DNA of 64,000 nucleotides from Numida meleagris (taxonomy: Eukaryota; Chordata; Aves; Galliformes; Numididae). This document shows positions 1-13,000 of the stretch, one piece after another. The stretch covers positions 1,471,582-1,535,581 of the forward strand of contig NC_034411.1 in assembly GCF_002078875.1 (NCBI RefSeq), read 5' to 3'. A program made the position numbers and the translations under genes. A model generated the notes under the pieces. The model saw only the letters and a list, made by a program, of their open reading frames with translations, searched no databases and was not told where the DNA came from. Each line of letters opens with the position of its first letter. Within the stretch, counting starts at the first letter, position 1.

Positions 1-1640
1 TAATGACAGTGCCTAACCATCACGGTTCCAAAATGATAAAGTAGTTAAAAAAAGGTCTCAGCATGCATGCATTATATCACATTAAGAAATCAGGATTTTT
101 CTAGGCACTGCACAGCATTAATTAAACTGAGCATGCTGCAAATTTAAATTAAATGATATGCCATATTCTGTTGTAGGTATCTAAATGATTTGTAAGATCA
201 AGCCCCATATTTACTTCTGATTGGCATTCGAGCACTGAGCAGGATCATAAAGTCTGTATCAATGTGTCATCTTATTATTTTTTTTTATACAATTGCACCT
301 TTGTTTTCATGCATGCCTAACAGTATTATTGTGGGTCAGAACTCCCCTATGCTAAAAAGAATCCAAAATCTCTCCCTCAAAAAAGGTAAGAAAAAAAGAA
401 CAAAGAAGAGCTCTCTTTGTCTTCCTTCTGCCTCCTCCCCAAAAATATATATAATATATTTTTTTAAAGATTACTTACAATCTAAGAGGTTGAGGGGCAC
501 CAAGAGGAAAATGGGGCCTATGTGGGTCTGAATCAAGTCAGCATGAAGGGAAGAGACTGAATTTCTCATGTGGATGAAGTATTCAAGCAAGATTCTACGT
601 AAGCAAATGTTGTGTGGGCTTCAAACTGGGTCCACTCATACCTGCATTCTTTTTCTTGGCATACATATTTTGTATTTCCCTGTGATTTTATAATATCGGA
701 ATGAATTGTCAAGAGCTCAATAGCCTGTGCTCTTAAATTACTGGACGAGGTGCATTTTAGCCCCAATTTTTATGCAATTAAATGCTAAACAAATACTTCA
801 ACATTTTGTACTTCAGATAAAGGATAGCACTCAATTGTATTGAGAAGGCGTTAAAAACACAGATCTGTATGTTCAGGGGTTATTTAAAGTCTTGTGAAGT
901 TATTTAAAGTCTTCACTGAACAGAGAAGGACAAGTAGTTGCCAGTCTGAATGGGCATGGAGGCCTGAGGCATAAAGTATCACCGGTATCACCATATTCTT
1001 TCTAAATTGTCTTCTTCTGTCTTTTGCTTGTAAGAGTTAACAGTTTTCCTGACCCATTATGCAACATTCCTCTGTGTATGAAAAGTCCAAATATGACAAA
1101 ACAATAATAGCCAACCAAACAAATTAAGGCAGCCCAATCTACCCCGGAACAACAAATAAACATTAAAACCAATCTCAGGATGCCTTAAACTTCTAAAACT
1201 TCTTTTGCAGAGCTTCTCAGGAAGAAATTCCTCCACAGCCTTCCTCAGACACTCTGAAGTACAATTGTCTGGTTCAAATTGTGAGTAGTGTTCTAATGAC
1301 AATTGTCTAGTACAGAAAGGCTGGGCCTGCTGGGGATCACTTACAACAGTACTTGTCCCAAACCTTTTTCTGAGTTTTTACTGGGCCTCTTTGGTGTATC
1401 ATTTTGGTGTGATGCCATATGCTCAGGAAGTGGCTGGTGACAACGATAAAACCTCACATATAACTGTAAGAAGGTGTACTTTCTTACAGCTGACAACAGT
1501 GCCTCACTGGCACCAAGATTGTCTGCGTATTCAGTTTTTTAAGTCATGCTTTTCCCCTGGCAACTGTAAGGATACGCTGAAGGGTGTCTAACCTTCTCCT
1601 ACCATCCAGAAGGAATTAAGTAATATTGATAGGATGGCAG
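1..1640. other. Unique non-coding sequence, left edge
   Basis: AT-leaning sequence with no recognisable gene. Several short open frames lie here, none resembling a known protein. A 20-bp spaced direct repeat (tatttaaagtctt at 881 and again at 901) is the only local structure I noted. The left boundary is cut by the window. Confidence 0.6.
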
Positions 1641-1896
1641 ATAACGGCTTTAAGTTGTGCCAGAGGAGGTTCAGGTTGGATAGTAGAAAAAAATTTGTTC
1701 TCAGAAAGAGAACTGGCAGGCAGGCACAGGCTGCCCAAGGAGGTGGTGGAGTCACCATCCCTGGAAATGTTCGAGAAGCGAGGAGGTGTGACACTGAGGG
1801 ATGTAGTCAGTGGATATGATGGGGATGGGCTGGTGGCTGGACCAGGTGATCTTAGTGGTCTTTTCCAACCTTACTGATTCTGTGATTCTATGATTC
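1641..1896 (+). mobile_element. CR1 LINE 3' fragment, 5'-truncated
   Basis: The fragment covers the last part of the CR1 polyprotein and the 3' UTR. In one frame the decayed polyprotein end reads NGFKLCQRRFRLDSRKK (from about 1643). It continues in another frame as RLPKEVVESPSLEMFEKR and LRDVVSG, so a frameshift lies near 1700-1720. The 3' UTR ends with gtcttttccaacctta and then gattctgtgattctatgatt, the degenerate terminal octamer repeat of avian CR1. CR1 elements are normally truncated at the 5' end by incomplete reverse transcription, which explains the short length. The copy is non-functional. The family call is firm; the subfamily is not assigned. Confidence 0.92.
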
Positions 1897-2721
1897 AAAG
1901 TAGGGATCAGCTTACATGAGATGGCACCATGAGACAACCCCTTTCTAGAAGCATGTGCCTGGCAGAAATGAGTTTAGCAGTGGGACAGCAGCTCTTCCAT
2001 TCTATCACAGTTTTTGGTGCTTGCAAAGGAAAAAGAAAACCAAGGGTAGTTTATATACTGCTCAAGAAGCTCTTGGAAATCAACATGTGATGCCCTGAAG
2101 GCATAAAAGTAGGGGGTAATAACCAGCACACAATGCATCCCTATTGCAACAACAATCAGCTAAACTACCAGGTATTTATTTTTCAGCATGCACAATTGTT
2201 GGAGGAGAATGTAAATCATTCTTTGACACTCTGATGGAGATGTAGAAAGCCTTGCGCTTCCCCTAGCTCCCATGGTCCTGACAAGAAACAACCCACAAAT
2301 TCTAATAAATGGAAAATAGAAATAAATACTTAAACTATATGGCGTAGGGTTTTGAATGGCTTTCTGAATTGGAAAGTGCTGCCTGTACATCTTCGTTATT
2401 TCTACACACTGTAATGTTGGCTCTCCAAAAGTCAGAGACAAAGTGAGATAGATACTACAAGGATCGCAGATGCTACTCTGGGAAACCAAGTATCAATGGT
2501 GCATCCAGATTTATGGTGGATGATGGCAGTAAAGTGAAAGCAAAACTGTTTGCACAGTCTGTATTGTTGTCCATTACTGTGTGTTTGCCCTTTTTTCTTG
2601 CTTAGCTACAGCTGAAAGAAAGGAAAATTGTACCTTATATACAGTATTAGGAGACACTTTTTGATTGTAAGGTCAATCAGACTAGTTTACCTGCTTGAGG
2701 TATTTATGGCACAATCACTCA
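1897..2721. other. Unique non-coding sequence between CR1 fragments
   Basis: No gene, repeat family or regulatory signature stands out. Open frames on the minus strand between 2160 and 2489 have no recognisable domain and no splice context. Confidence 0.5.
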
Positions 2722-2833
2722 GTGTCTTTAAGGAAAGGTTAGATACATTTATGGGAAAGGTATTTTGCAGAAGCCTTCCTGTTTCATAGAGGTCTTGGAC
2801 AAAATGACCCAGGAGGCCCCTTCCAAGTCTATC
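2722..2833 (+). mobile_element. Probable old, diverged CR1 3'-UTR fragment
   Basis: Two pieces fit the usual CR1 tail: gtgtctttaaggaaaggtta, like the 'ttcaaggaaagactgg' segment, and tcttggacaaaatgacccag followed by gaggccccttccaagtct, like the 'ttggactagatgacc...ggtcccttccaactct' segment. They occur in the expected order and spacing. The terminal ATTCTATG repeat is missing and the middle is diverged, so this would be an old copy. It could also be a chance resemblance; a CR1 consensus alignment would settle it. Confidence 0.5.
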
Positions 2834-4377
2834 AAATGTGGCTCCCTGATTGATGCTGTTTCCCCCCCAAGTCTTTTCAAAACACAAAGCACTGTTATAA
2901 AATTTAATATGATACACTATATAACTTTAACACAATGCCTTATAGCAAATGGTTAGCCGGTAGCACAGGAGCCTCACACAAAAGGAAGAAAAGAAGAAAA
3001 AAGAAATTGCAGTGCAGTTTCTCTGGCAAGCGATATCGACTATAACATTTACACTGTTCCTTAGTATGGACCCTCATCTGTGCAGTGGGACACCAAGTCA
3101 TCGAGGCATAAAAGTAGCCCACAGCAGTAGTATATATTTTTCCAGAAAACCTAATAAGGCCTGAGGTAATTTTTCTATCCTTTGCAATAACCCTTCCCTC
3201 AGTGCTGGAAGACAGATACCCAGTTCTCCTTATGAATCACTGCCTGCCCAGTGATCGGCTGGGCACAACGGAGAGCTGCCCGTGGGCACTAAGCAGGAGT
3301 TTCCACACCCTCTCAGCATGCCCACAGGACAAAACGCATGCACATCCTCTGCCTACAAAGTCCTCCTGTGGTTACAAAAGGCTAGAATCAAAATAATACA
3401 AAAATAAAAAGAGGCTCGGAAAGGCTTATTTTGTAATTAAGCACCTATTTCAAGATGGCTTTGTCCCAGCCTGCTGCCACTCACACGGCTAGCACAATCT
3501 CAGTGAAGCAAAACTCTGTGAACTACAAGCCTCAGAAACTTCTAAAATGCTGCCAAGTGCAGCAGAACCATGGAGTAATGTGTCTGTCCATTGGCAGAAG
3601 ACTCCAAGAAAGACTTGGTCACATTTTCCCTAATTCAAATACCAGACACTGCTTAAGAGCAAGTTCTATTTCTCTAAGGAGTGGCCAACTTGTATCACAG
3701 AACTGAGGCTTTCTGGAGGCTGGTAGTGCAGGAAGCTGAAGGTGGTTAGCTAAGAAGTGTGTGGTGGTCCTCCATTTGGGAACCAGAAGTTCCAGAATAT
3801 TACTGAACTGGAGTCCACTCTCCAAAATATTTTACACTGATCTTTTTATTTTCACTCCAGCTGACAGTTAAAAATACAGCTCCTCCTCCACGAACCATCT
3901 CCCTCAACTTTTTGGTTCTGCTCTGGCAGGAAATAACAGCATCCATCCACATACTGCAAAGGCTTTTGAAGTCTTACAAATGTAAGCTGTTCCCTTTTGC
4001 AGGGCAGGCTGGGATTAACTCTTTCATTCACCTTCTAACCTCAGCCACGGGAAAGCAAAATAGCTTTTTTTTTGAGTGGGGGGGTGGCTTGCAATCTTCA
4101 TTACCCAAACATTTGTGAGCTCAAACACCCCACAGACAGGACTGAAACGAAGACCATAAATGGTGCTTTCTATGAGGTGTTCCCTGTAGCCCCATCTGAA
4201 CCCTCACCGTACTCGGTGCCAATCAATGGCTATCCCTAGAGGCTTGTGTTTTCACTTGAAAGTATGTCCCCATTATCACGAGGTTTGCATCTCTCTAATT
4301 GAATCGTTTTTGTGGGAGCAAATAATAAATTTGCAGTCTTTTTCAACACATTGAACCAGCGTGTTTTCCTGATTTAT
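2834..4377. other. Unique non-coding sequence
   Basis: Contains a short G-run (gagtgggggggtgg, about 4073-4086) and mixed unique sequence. No coding exon or RNA gene is recognisable. Open frames at 3202-3396, 3455-3706 and 3912-4118 look like chance frames. Confidence 0.5.
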
Positions 4378-4548
4378 TTGCCTAGAGATATGGTTGATGC
4401 CCCGTCCCTGGAGACTTTCAAGGTGAGGCAGGATCAGGCCCTGGGCAACCTGATCTAACTGTGCATATCCCTGTTCATTGCAGGGGAGTTGAACTAGATG
4501 ACCTTTAAAGGTCCCTTCTAACTCTAAGGATTCTATGATTCTATGATT
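4378..4548 (+). mobile_element. CR1 LINE 3' fragment, 5'-truncated
   Basis: The sequence runs from gatgccccgtccctggagac through ggccctgggcaacctgatct, ggggagttgaactagatgac and ctttaaaggtcccttctaac to the terminal repeat gattctatgattctatgatt. This is the standard order of an avian CR1 3' end of the type that usually ends in 'ggtcccttccaaccc...attctatgattctatgat'. Almost no coding part remains. The long minus-strand open frame across it (4276-4623) is an antisense shadow. Confidence 0.93.
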
Positions 4549-7029
4549 GTTTTCTATCAAACCCAAAAATCTGACCTGGTTTTGAACCTGACAGCGGAAC
4601 AGTTGCTCTTCCTTAGTTGTCACTTCATTGCCACATTGCTGGAGTCAGAAATGGTAAAAATTAGTTCTAGTGAGCAACACAAGCAGAATTTTCAGAGGTA
4701 AGAAAACGTATCTCTTGCTGTTTGTTGTAGAGTATGGTGTATTCTAGTGAGTGGGAGGTTCATTTTCTGAGATCTCATTTGTTGGGCAGCAGATCTCCAG
4801 CTTCTTTTCTAGAGTAGTTGAGCTCAGCATCTGGAGTCTACAAGGGAATGAAGGTTCAAACAGAAAATCTTCCCTGTAGCTTTCTCGTGTTGTCCAGGGT
4901 CAGGCTTAGGAAACAGCTAAGGCAAAACAAAAGTCTCTCAGCTTCATCTCCTTGCTGTGGCAAGGAGCATGGCTTCTTCACATAAAGACCCAGATTTTGG
5001 GCCAGTCCTGCATTTCCTTTGATGTTGCTTAGACCATTAGCTGTTTTGATGATACAGTCTCCATTGAGGTTACTCCTTTTGAAATATTTATGCTTGTTTT
5101 AGAGCTAATGTGAACACTGCTTTTTCGCTTTCAGGAGGCCAAGGCATCTAAAAATCTCAGATTATTCTCTTAAATTATCTTCATAGGAGGTGATGGGAAA
5201 AGTGAGGATAAAGCTGGCATTTCCAGATTGTGTAGCTACCTACAACTCCTGGCAAAGATGAGAGGACTTGGCTTGAGGGGAACCCTGAGGACAGCAAGTG
5301 GTGCTTTTCAGGGCCACCCCCATGGGAAATGGCCATATTGCAAGGAAGCATGTCTTCCAGTCCACTCAAGGATGGTGACTGGGAGAGATGCTGGGGCTTG
5401 GTGGCCTTCAGAAGTGCCAGCTTCACATGGAAACTTCTGCAGCTGAGCTGCTGCCCATTTAGGTCCTGTCCTTCAGTCCCTTGTCAAAGCATTCTGATAC
5501 CACTTTGATGAGAACTCTCCAGCTGCCTCATTGCAAAAACAGGTCAGAGCTTTAGCGTGTGGGGATACCCTTCACCCAAACAGGCAGAGAAAAAAGGGTT
5601 TGGGGAAGAGTAAAAGGCACCTAAACAAATAAGGCAGGCTATGATGGATGCAACTGATATTTTTTGGCTGGTTTGATCTTTGGAAGTGGGACAACCCAGC
5701 CAGAATGAGGAATCTCCACACTGCACTGTATGCACCATTAATCATGCCACAAAACAGAACTGGTTTGCTATTGTTGCCTCCCCCCAGAAAAGATGTTATT
5801 ATGTGCTCTTTGGGGCCAGGAACTCAATTTCCCAGTTTTCAGTTAATACTTCAATGATTATATATAAATAATAGTAATAATAATCATAACAATACCTGGC
5901 TTTCCATTATGTTGTACTCAGTCTTTGTGATGCCTCTCTCGTGATAAAATCTGTGTATTAAACACATTAATTGAAACTCTTAATAAAACAGAGATATTTT
6001 CACTTGCACATTTATATTCACGTTAAGATAACAAAGAACTTTACAGAATCAAATAAAAGTAACCAGCTTGATCCTTACATAGAAGCAAACACTGTTATAG
6101 CGCACTTTAGGAGTACATAACAAAGCTGTCATATAGACAGCTCAACGTCAGACATACCATCTTTTAGCATTTAGGCTGGCCAAACAGCACCCAACATCGT
6201 TTTCCTAAGATTGCTCTCTAATGGCATTTCTAATGCCATGATAAGCAGCACCGAAATAGGGACTAGAAGTTCTGGCCTGCTAGCCAAGAGGCTGAAGAAG
6301 GAGGGCTGGTGAGCAGGCGTACCTCATTATTAAGATCCCTGGATCAAGAGAAAAGAAAAAAAAAAAAAAAAGAAAAGGCCATAATTTTCCTGGTTTAGAA
6401 AAATAATGCGTGGCAGTCCTGATGTGCCACGGTGCTGAGCACTGAGCAGCCTCCATGGGGTCACTCACAGAGGACAAAGCAGAAGCTGGCAATACACGTG
6501 ATTAACATTAAATGATGCCTCCCAAAGTCTGGGAAAGGTTCTCAAAGCTTTGGTCCTTGTAATAGGTAGCTCCAGAGCTAGGAGACAGGCAAAGAGCTTT
6601 GTTCCCTCTTGTATAATTGATAAATTACCATTGTTAGCACTAAACAATACTGTGGAGCACACAATGGAAACACACTCATGCCTTATCCTTCATAAGCAGT
6701 TCTGCCCATGTGCTCACACTGTTCTTAAATGTGCTAGATATTTGTTTGACGAAACAATAAGTTTTAGAAAAGGGAAAAATACAAACTTTAAAGATAATCA
6801 AAACCTTGACTACATACTTTACCACCGGCAGCTGTGAATAAGCTTCAGTACTCTTTATTTTTAACATTCCAGATATGTAATTTAATGCAGGTCTAATGAC
6901 GGTCTCGAACATACTGCTTTAATTGAAATTGTCGAAGCTCTGTTCTGTGACAGGGGCTCACAAGCTACCAGCGGGGTTGTCCATTTTCCCTGCTTCTGTA
7001 GGGAAAAGAAAAGGGAGGGGAGGGGGACA
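4549..7029. other. Unique non-coding sequence
   Basis: No recognisable gene. It holds an AAT-rich stretch at about 5858-5894 and an interrupted A-run at 6351-6377. A purine run (agggaggggaggggga) lies near 7010-7027. Open frames are short and overlap on both strands. Confidence 0.5.
6351..6377. repeat. A-rich simple repeat
   Basis: A run of 16 A (6356-6371) flanked by AAAAG units. No retrotransposon body is recognisable next to it, so it is called a simple repeat rather than a poly-A tail. Confidence 0.85.
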
Positions 7030-7290
7030 CTCTTGAACTTATGTTGCTATTGATGTGTAATATACAATAAAAAAAACAGTTAAATTTCAATTACCCACAG
7101 GTAATTATAATTTTATTGTTTGACTGTACTATGGGGATTTTTGTAATTCCCAAGACTAATAATTTTCTATAATTTTACCGGTTGTCAAATAAACTATTAA
7201 AGATTATCTTTGAAAAGGATTCTGCAATTGTAAGGACATATCATACTGTTCCTGTACATTATTAGTAATTAGAGATCCCTGGATAGTGAA
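7030..7290. promoter_or_regulatory. Candidate conserved non-coding element (AT-rich, homeodomain-type motifs)
   Basis: A compact AT-rich block with several TAAT/ATTA cores: caattacc, ggtaattataattttattg, gtaattccc, gactaataattttc and agtaattagag. It also contains accggttgtcaaataaac. Repeats and long homopolymers are few. Many vertebrate developmental enhancers look like this, but AT-rich neutral DNA can too. Conservation cannot be assessed here, so the call is an inference. Confidence 0.22.
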
Positions 7291-9049
7291 ATATCTGCAC
7301 TATATGCTAGCTGCTGGAGACCATATTTTCTCACAGCCTCCTATAATCTTGAACTGAAGCTTTCAAACTTCTCATCCATTGTAGCCTGAGTCACATCCAA
7401 ACTTTTATTAATATTCACTGAGCACTTATTAAGCAATTCTGGTGTGCTTGATACGTCAAATCCGTGCTTCCTGATGGGGAAAAGCAAAGGCTAATAGATC
7501 CATCCTGGTGTAGTAGAAACAAACACAAAAGGACCGATTCTGAGCTCTGTCACCTAATAGGGGCATAGAGCAGAAGCAACATTTATAGTAGAGCAAAAGA
7601 TCTGAATTCTGAAGACACGGCTTGCACAGTCAGATAAAATTACGCTTCCCAGTTTTTATCCCAAATATGCATAGACACAAACGTAGTAGGGATCAGGAGG
7701 AGGAGAATGGGATAGGTAGAGTATCCAGCTCACAGAGATGCGGGGGCACTCCCTTGTCAGCAAGCACCCCCTATTCACTGGGTGCTCATCAGTAACTCCC
7801 AGGCCGCTCTCTCTTGCACACTAGCACCCAACCTCCCCATAGACAAGGTGAGCAGACAGCAGATTTCCCCAGTTTAGCTCGGCAAAAAAAAAACAAAAGG
7901 GAATGAAACCAACATTAACAGGGTGCTAGCATCCTTCACCTGTATATTTAATGAGGTATTTATTCAAGCCTTACAAGGTGCTTTCCTAAGGAGGACCAGA
8001 GTGGGGATGAGCTAAGAAAAGCAGACTCCGAAACACTGCATCACAGGCACAGGCTGAGAGGGCAGCAAATTAAAACCACGCAAGGGGATCAGCAGTTGTA
8101 GAGATTGTTGATGTCTTGCCTGTAGAGCCATCAAAGACACAGTTTTTGGCTGGCGACATTTTTTTTTTTAGTGCAGCTGCTCCAGGAGATAGTCATCATT
8201 TGTTTTATTGGCCTCTTGGATTGTTATGTGGAGAGGGCTCTGTGCCGAGGGAAACTTCAATGCATTAAGGTTTCTTTACGGGCTGAAACGCCTCTGAGGA
8301 GAGCGATTTCAGGACACGAAGACTTTCATGCAGAAAACTTTATGGCTTTCGCTTTTCCCCCAGTGGATGCTGCCACCCTTATGGCTGGGGCTTTGCAACC
8401 CCCAGCCCGGTGGGACACTGAGCAAGAGCATCAATCCCACTCTCCTCCCTGCACTGGGCACATCTGCGGGGAGGGTTCTACCTTACTCTTCGTGCCAAGA
8501 AGGCTCTTTGGCAGCTGTGACGCTCAGTGAGGTATGCAGCAAGGGATTTCTTCACACCAGGGAGAGGTTAGGGTGGGTTATGTTGGTTTTTACAGCAGCG
8601 TTGAGCTGGCAGAGCAGCGTAAAGCAATGAGAGTACAGGGAAGGATTAAGGCCAATGGACTGCAGCTCTCTGCCTGGCGCTAGAGACAATTTCAATCCAA
8701 TCAAACGCATTAAACAAATCTGAGTAATCAGTATGGATATACACACTGGGCTCTCTTTTCCAGGGTTTGCTTGTCTTGTTGTCCCGTGCTAGTCCTGAAC
8801 CCAGGGGAAAATGTGGAAGAAAGATATTTGATGGTTTGGAGAGCCCTTCAATAAGTGGCGTTTTCTTCTCCTGCCTTGCTACCTACTAGCTCATCTCAAC
8901 CGAGACAGAACCTATTACTCGAGATGATTGGCATTTATAATAAGTAGACACATAGAGAAAATGAAAGCCCACACATGAGGCTAAATATTTATCTGGTAAC
9001 AGACAATGCCATATACATGTACACATCTCTCTTTCCCCTTAATTTTGGT
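7291..9049. other. Unique non-coding sequence
   Basis: Mixed-composition DNA. A moderately GC-rich stretch at about 8240-8560 is open in two + frames at once (8171-8530 and 8328-8630), as expected for stop-poor GC-rich DNA. It shows no recognisable domain. Confidence 0.45.
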
Positions 9050-9300
9050 CTGCATTTCCAGCTTAATACATTCCCTCTTGCAAAGGGGAACATGTTCTGA
9101 CAATTGAATGGTGAAAGCAATTAGAAATAGAATTAATTGGTAAAATTAAAGCCTGGCTTTCCTCATGTTTGTCATATGACTGCAAATATTGTCTCTCCCA
9201 TTAATATTAATTAATATAATTATCGATGTTTCTAATCCTTACACATTTTGTCAAAAAGTTACCCTTAGCTCAAGAATATAATTGTTAAGTCAGGGAAATG
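9050..9300. promoter_or_regulatory. Candidate conserved non-coding element (AT-rich, ATTA-dense)
   Basis: A dense series of ATTA/TAAT cores: gcaattagaaatagaattaa, ttggtaaaattaaagc, and attaatattaattaatataa followed by ttatcgat. An E-box-like catatg and a gcaaat octamer-like piece lie between them. The density resembles homeodomain-bound enhancers. Composition alone could produce it, so confidence is low. Confidence 0.22.
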
Positions 9301-9470
9301 TTAAGTAGCAGATAAGCAACTCCAAAGAATTAATAGCAAACTGTAGTTTATCCAAGGATTAGACTTTTAGCAATACATAATCACCTCTTCATGTGTTCAT
9401 CCACATAAAATATCTTCCATCCCTCGCTACTCTGCTGCCTACTTGTCCTTGCAGTGCAGTTCTCAAGAGT

Positions 9471-9486
9471 AAAAAAAAAAAAAAAA
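9471..9486. repeat. A16 mononucleotide run
   Basis: Sixteen consecutive A with no retrotransposon body recognisable upstream. Confidence 0.9.
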
Positions 9487-10023
9487 GCGAGAGAAGACAG
9501 TAAGTAAATATTCTTTGCAGTTGCACGCTTTTCTTCAAGATAAGTCACTGCGATAAGAGTTACGTGCCCTTAGCTGAAAGCAAGGCCAAGGTCAATTATC
9601 TCATGCTGAAAGCCCTAATGCAAGATTCTTTTGTGATCAAAATAATATGCGTAACACTGGAAAGTCTTTGGTTTAGTGGCGAAGAAAGCAAATCCACTTT
9701 CTCTAGATTTTGTTTCTGAATGTCACGGATTGTTCCAGTAATACAAACCACTGACTTGCCGTGCTGTTGCCATTTAGGCAGGTTCTCCTGGCGTAGTGCA
9801 AGTGGCATTGTCAAGTGCAGAGGGACTCTGAGCAGAGCCTTCCCTGCCACCTGCCTGCATACTCCACCCAGAGTTTGTTGCTCCTGCCCAGCAATACACA
9901 TCCACACCTCACAAGTAGCGTTTAGAAGTAGTAGCGTAGAAGTTAGCTATTTTGGAAAACAGACAAAATGCTTTCAAGGCCTTTGTTCTAGGGTGGTGTT
10001 GTTTTTTTTTTTCCTGGGCGCTG

Positions 10024-10039
10024 TTTGTTGTTGTTGTTG
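10024..10039. repeat. Short TTG microsatellite
   Basis: Five consecutive TTG units. Read in the + frame they create the run of Cys codons in the long chance frame 9720-10280. Confidence 0.8.
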
Positions 10040-13000
10040 CTTTCTCCTGCTAGAGGAGAACAATGTCATCGTTTCTCTATTAATTTTTAATTGTGTGTTG
10101 CTCTGCACTCTTTCCAACCTACGCTGGCTATCTAGAGAACGTGGTGACACTGTGAGGCAACGTCTGCTAGGAAGACCACAGGGCTGTGCTGTAAGGGAAG
10201 CAGCAGAACAAATCCCCTCTGTAAAGTTGCTCGTAGTCGTCCGCTCGTTGTCTATCCCTGCAAGGTATAACATCAAATAATTATAAAATACGTGAATCAA
10301 AGAAGTTTGCTGGGAAGAGTGTTCATCCTCCCCTGCGGGTTGGGGGGGTGGAGGTTCAGAAGGGTGGAGGCACTGTGATGCAGCATCACGGCAACTTTAA
10401 ATCTCGGGTTCAGTTCTGCAGTGCAGCAGCTGTGCGCAGCGCTGGTTGCTTGTTTAATGATCTCTTTTGTTTTCCTGATGTTTACCTGCTATGCCTATCA
10501 GAGGCAATCACTGCATTGCGAGATTAGAACTTACAGCAAGCTCCCTTTCAGAGGGCATCACGACTGAAAAAAGAAATCGTGCACCTCCCCTCAAAAATAT
10601 ATCCCTGAGTGAATTGCTCTACTTTGACTCACTGAGTTGGGCCACAATCCGCGATCCATCACTAAGGAAACAGCACCTATGCAACAGGGAAAGAAATATG
10701 GACGTGTGATTTCTGCTCACAAGAAAGTCATTATCTAAAGGCACTAAGATTCAAACCACTGATACAGTTAGCCTGCCCATAGTGAGACTATTGTATCACC
10801 CATTCGCATCTGTTAACAAATTCATCATTTCATCTAAGGGAAGGCTTCCCATGAGAGGACAGGAAGCCTTCAATCTACTTTTCTCCATTTCTTCAAATAT
10901 ATGGTTCTTATCAACTAGCATTGAACATAAGCAACACAAAAACTTTATGATGTATATTCCACTTAATAAAATAAACGTAAGCAAAGCACAGGCAGTTCTT
11001 AAGTGTGGGAAGGATTAATCACAACAAAATAGTACGTGAAAGCAAGACCACACTGCAGTTCCAAAAAAAGCAGCATGGCTATAAATTCAGGAAGAAGAAA
11101 TCAATTAAACAAGAAAAAGTAGGTAGAAAAGTCTGTCACCTAATAACAGAGAACTCATGGGCTGTACTTTCCCATTGACTTCAGTGGGAGAGGATGTCAG
11201 AAGGGGCCTTCATCTGTCCAGATTGATACATGAAAATTTTTCACTGTGAAGAAAAATCATGGCGTTTTTTCCCCTGAATCCCTAATCCTGATTGTATGCG
11301 TTCATAGAATTATACAACATTATAATAAAATATTGATAAAATTGTAGTTACACTACCTTAATTTCTTAATCATTTGATTGCTTATTTTGTATACCAGTTA
11401 TATAGAAAGTGAGCACCCATAAATACATCTACAAGACTACTTATATATTACTATATGGCAAAAGAAGGCAATGACAGTGCCTTCAAATGGGATACAGGCA
11501 CTACAGAGCAATAGTGGGTAATAAAGAATTAAAAATGGCTCATTCCTTCCAGCAACTTGAGACAGCTCAAGAAGAATGCAATCCCTATCTAGAGAGATGC
11601 TGCTCCCTTGGCTGCTAACACTTAAATGAGGGTGAGGAGGGGTGTATCCACGCTCCAGCCTTTTCCAGTTACTCAAACGCATTGCTTGCAGTGAGCTCCC
11701 TGAGTTACCCACACCTTCTCACCTGGTGCTCAACCACTGGTTCAGGCCGTGACCTGACAATTCCACTGCAAGTACTTTTAGGACAGATTGGCAAAGTTCT
11801 TCAGACAGCTGAGAGATTCTGGTGGAAAACTGAAAAGTTTGTGTCATATTCTCACAGTTTTCAGTTCAGTTAGTTTCAGTAAGAGAGACACTTTACAAGG
11901 CAAAGAATTAGACACAATTCATTTTCATTAAAAAAAAATTGGAAAATTTCTATCTGATGCTTTGGCACTCCAGTCTCAGTCCCGGCATAAACACATTATC
12001 TTTAGTGAAAAACGTAGTTTGCTCTTCTGCGTATTCTATACTCCAGCACCACCAGGCCTCATTCAGGAAAGCACTAAGACATTCATTCATATTAAGGGCA
12101 ATTAACACTTTTCCAAATTGCAATTCTTTCCCAAATGGTGGCCAATATGGTTCAAGTAAAGGGGAAAACAAAAATGCAGAAAATGAAGCAACTCGCCCAT
12201 AATGTGCCAGCAAATTAGAGATTTAACTCAAGTACATCAGCCGGCCCTATTTCTCAACTAACAGCTTGTAGTTTTCTTCCTTTGGTTCAGGGAAAGAGAA
12301 AGACACTTTCTCACCACCTCAAAAGGGGTGGTCTGTGAGGGCATCCCCCACCAAGAAGCAACAGCAGTGCACATAATGAAAAGTCATTTTGCTGCTTTGG
12401 TGAAAACGTGAATGCGGTGTCTTACCAAGATAAAGAAAGATGGCCGTGGTTTCACTTGAACAGAGCCTGTGTGCCCCAGCAGCTATTACAAAGTGCTAAG
12501 ATGCATTTTTCCTAACTAAACCCTCTGTAGCATCTATTGCTCTGTGTATTACAGACACCAGCTAGTAACCTAGCACAAACTGTGACTTTTCCTCAGCAAG
12601 TACACTCTGTCAGACAGTGAAAATTTGAGTTTTTAGCCACAGCAATTATTCCTTGCTCTCGTCAGAGCAAATGGTGGTGTGATATTGCTTGTAATTCCAT
12701 TGCCTATCTGAGCCTGCTCAGCTTCATTGAGCTGTCGTAGGTTCTGCAAATGCCAGCCTGGCTGTACCTACCAGTGACATCAACGTATTTATCTGGAAGG
12801 CTTGCATCATGGAAAGCAATCAACTTTTTTCAAGCCAGGCACTGACGATGCAGTGACATTTTGCAGAAAGATTTAGTGGTCACCACTGTGTCCGTGGGGA
12901 TTTTCAAATGTGCTCCCCACTTGCCCCTCTTCTACCACTTAAGATGCAATGGCAGTGAGGTGGGATTGTGCTCCCCAATGTTAGAAACTGCAAGAAATTC

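Noticed and set aside
4276..4623. 115-codon minus-strand frame
   Set aside because: Antisense to a CR1 3' UTR; not a protein of its own.
10085..10130. ctttccaacct resembling a CR1 tail
   Set aside because: Neither the upstream CR1 words nor the terminal ATTCTATG repeat is present.
9720..10280. Longest open frame of the window (186 codons, +)
   Set aside because: It passes through a T-run and a TTG microsatellite that create Phe and Cys runs, shows no domain, overlaps a 108-codon minus-strand frame, and has no promoter or splice context. It is best explained as chance.
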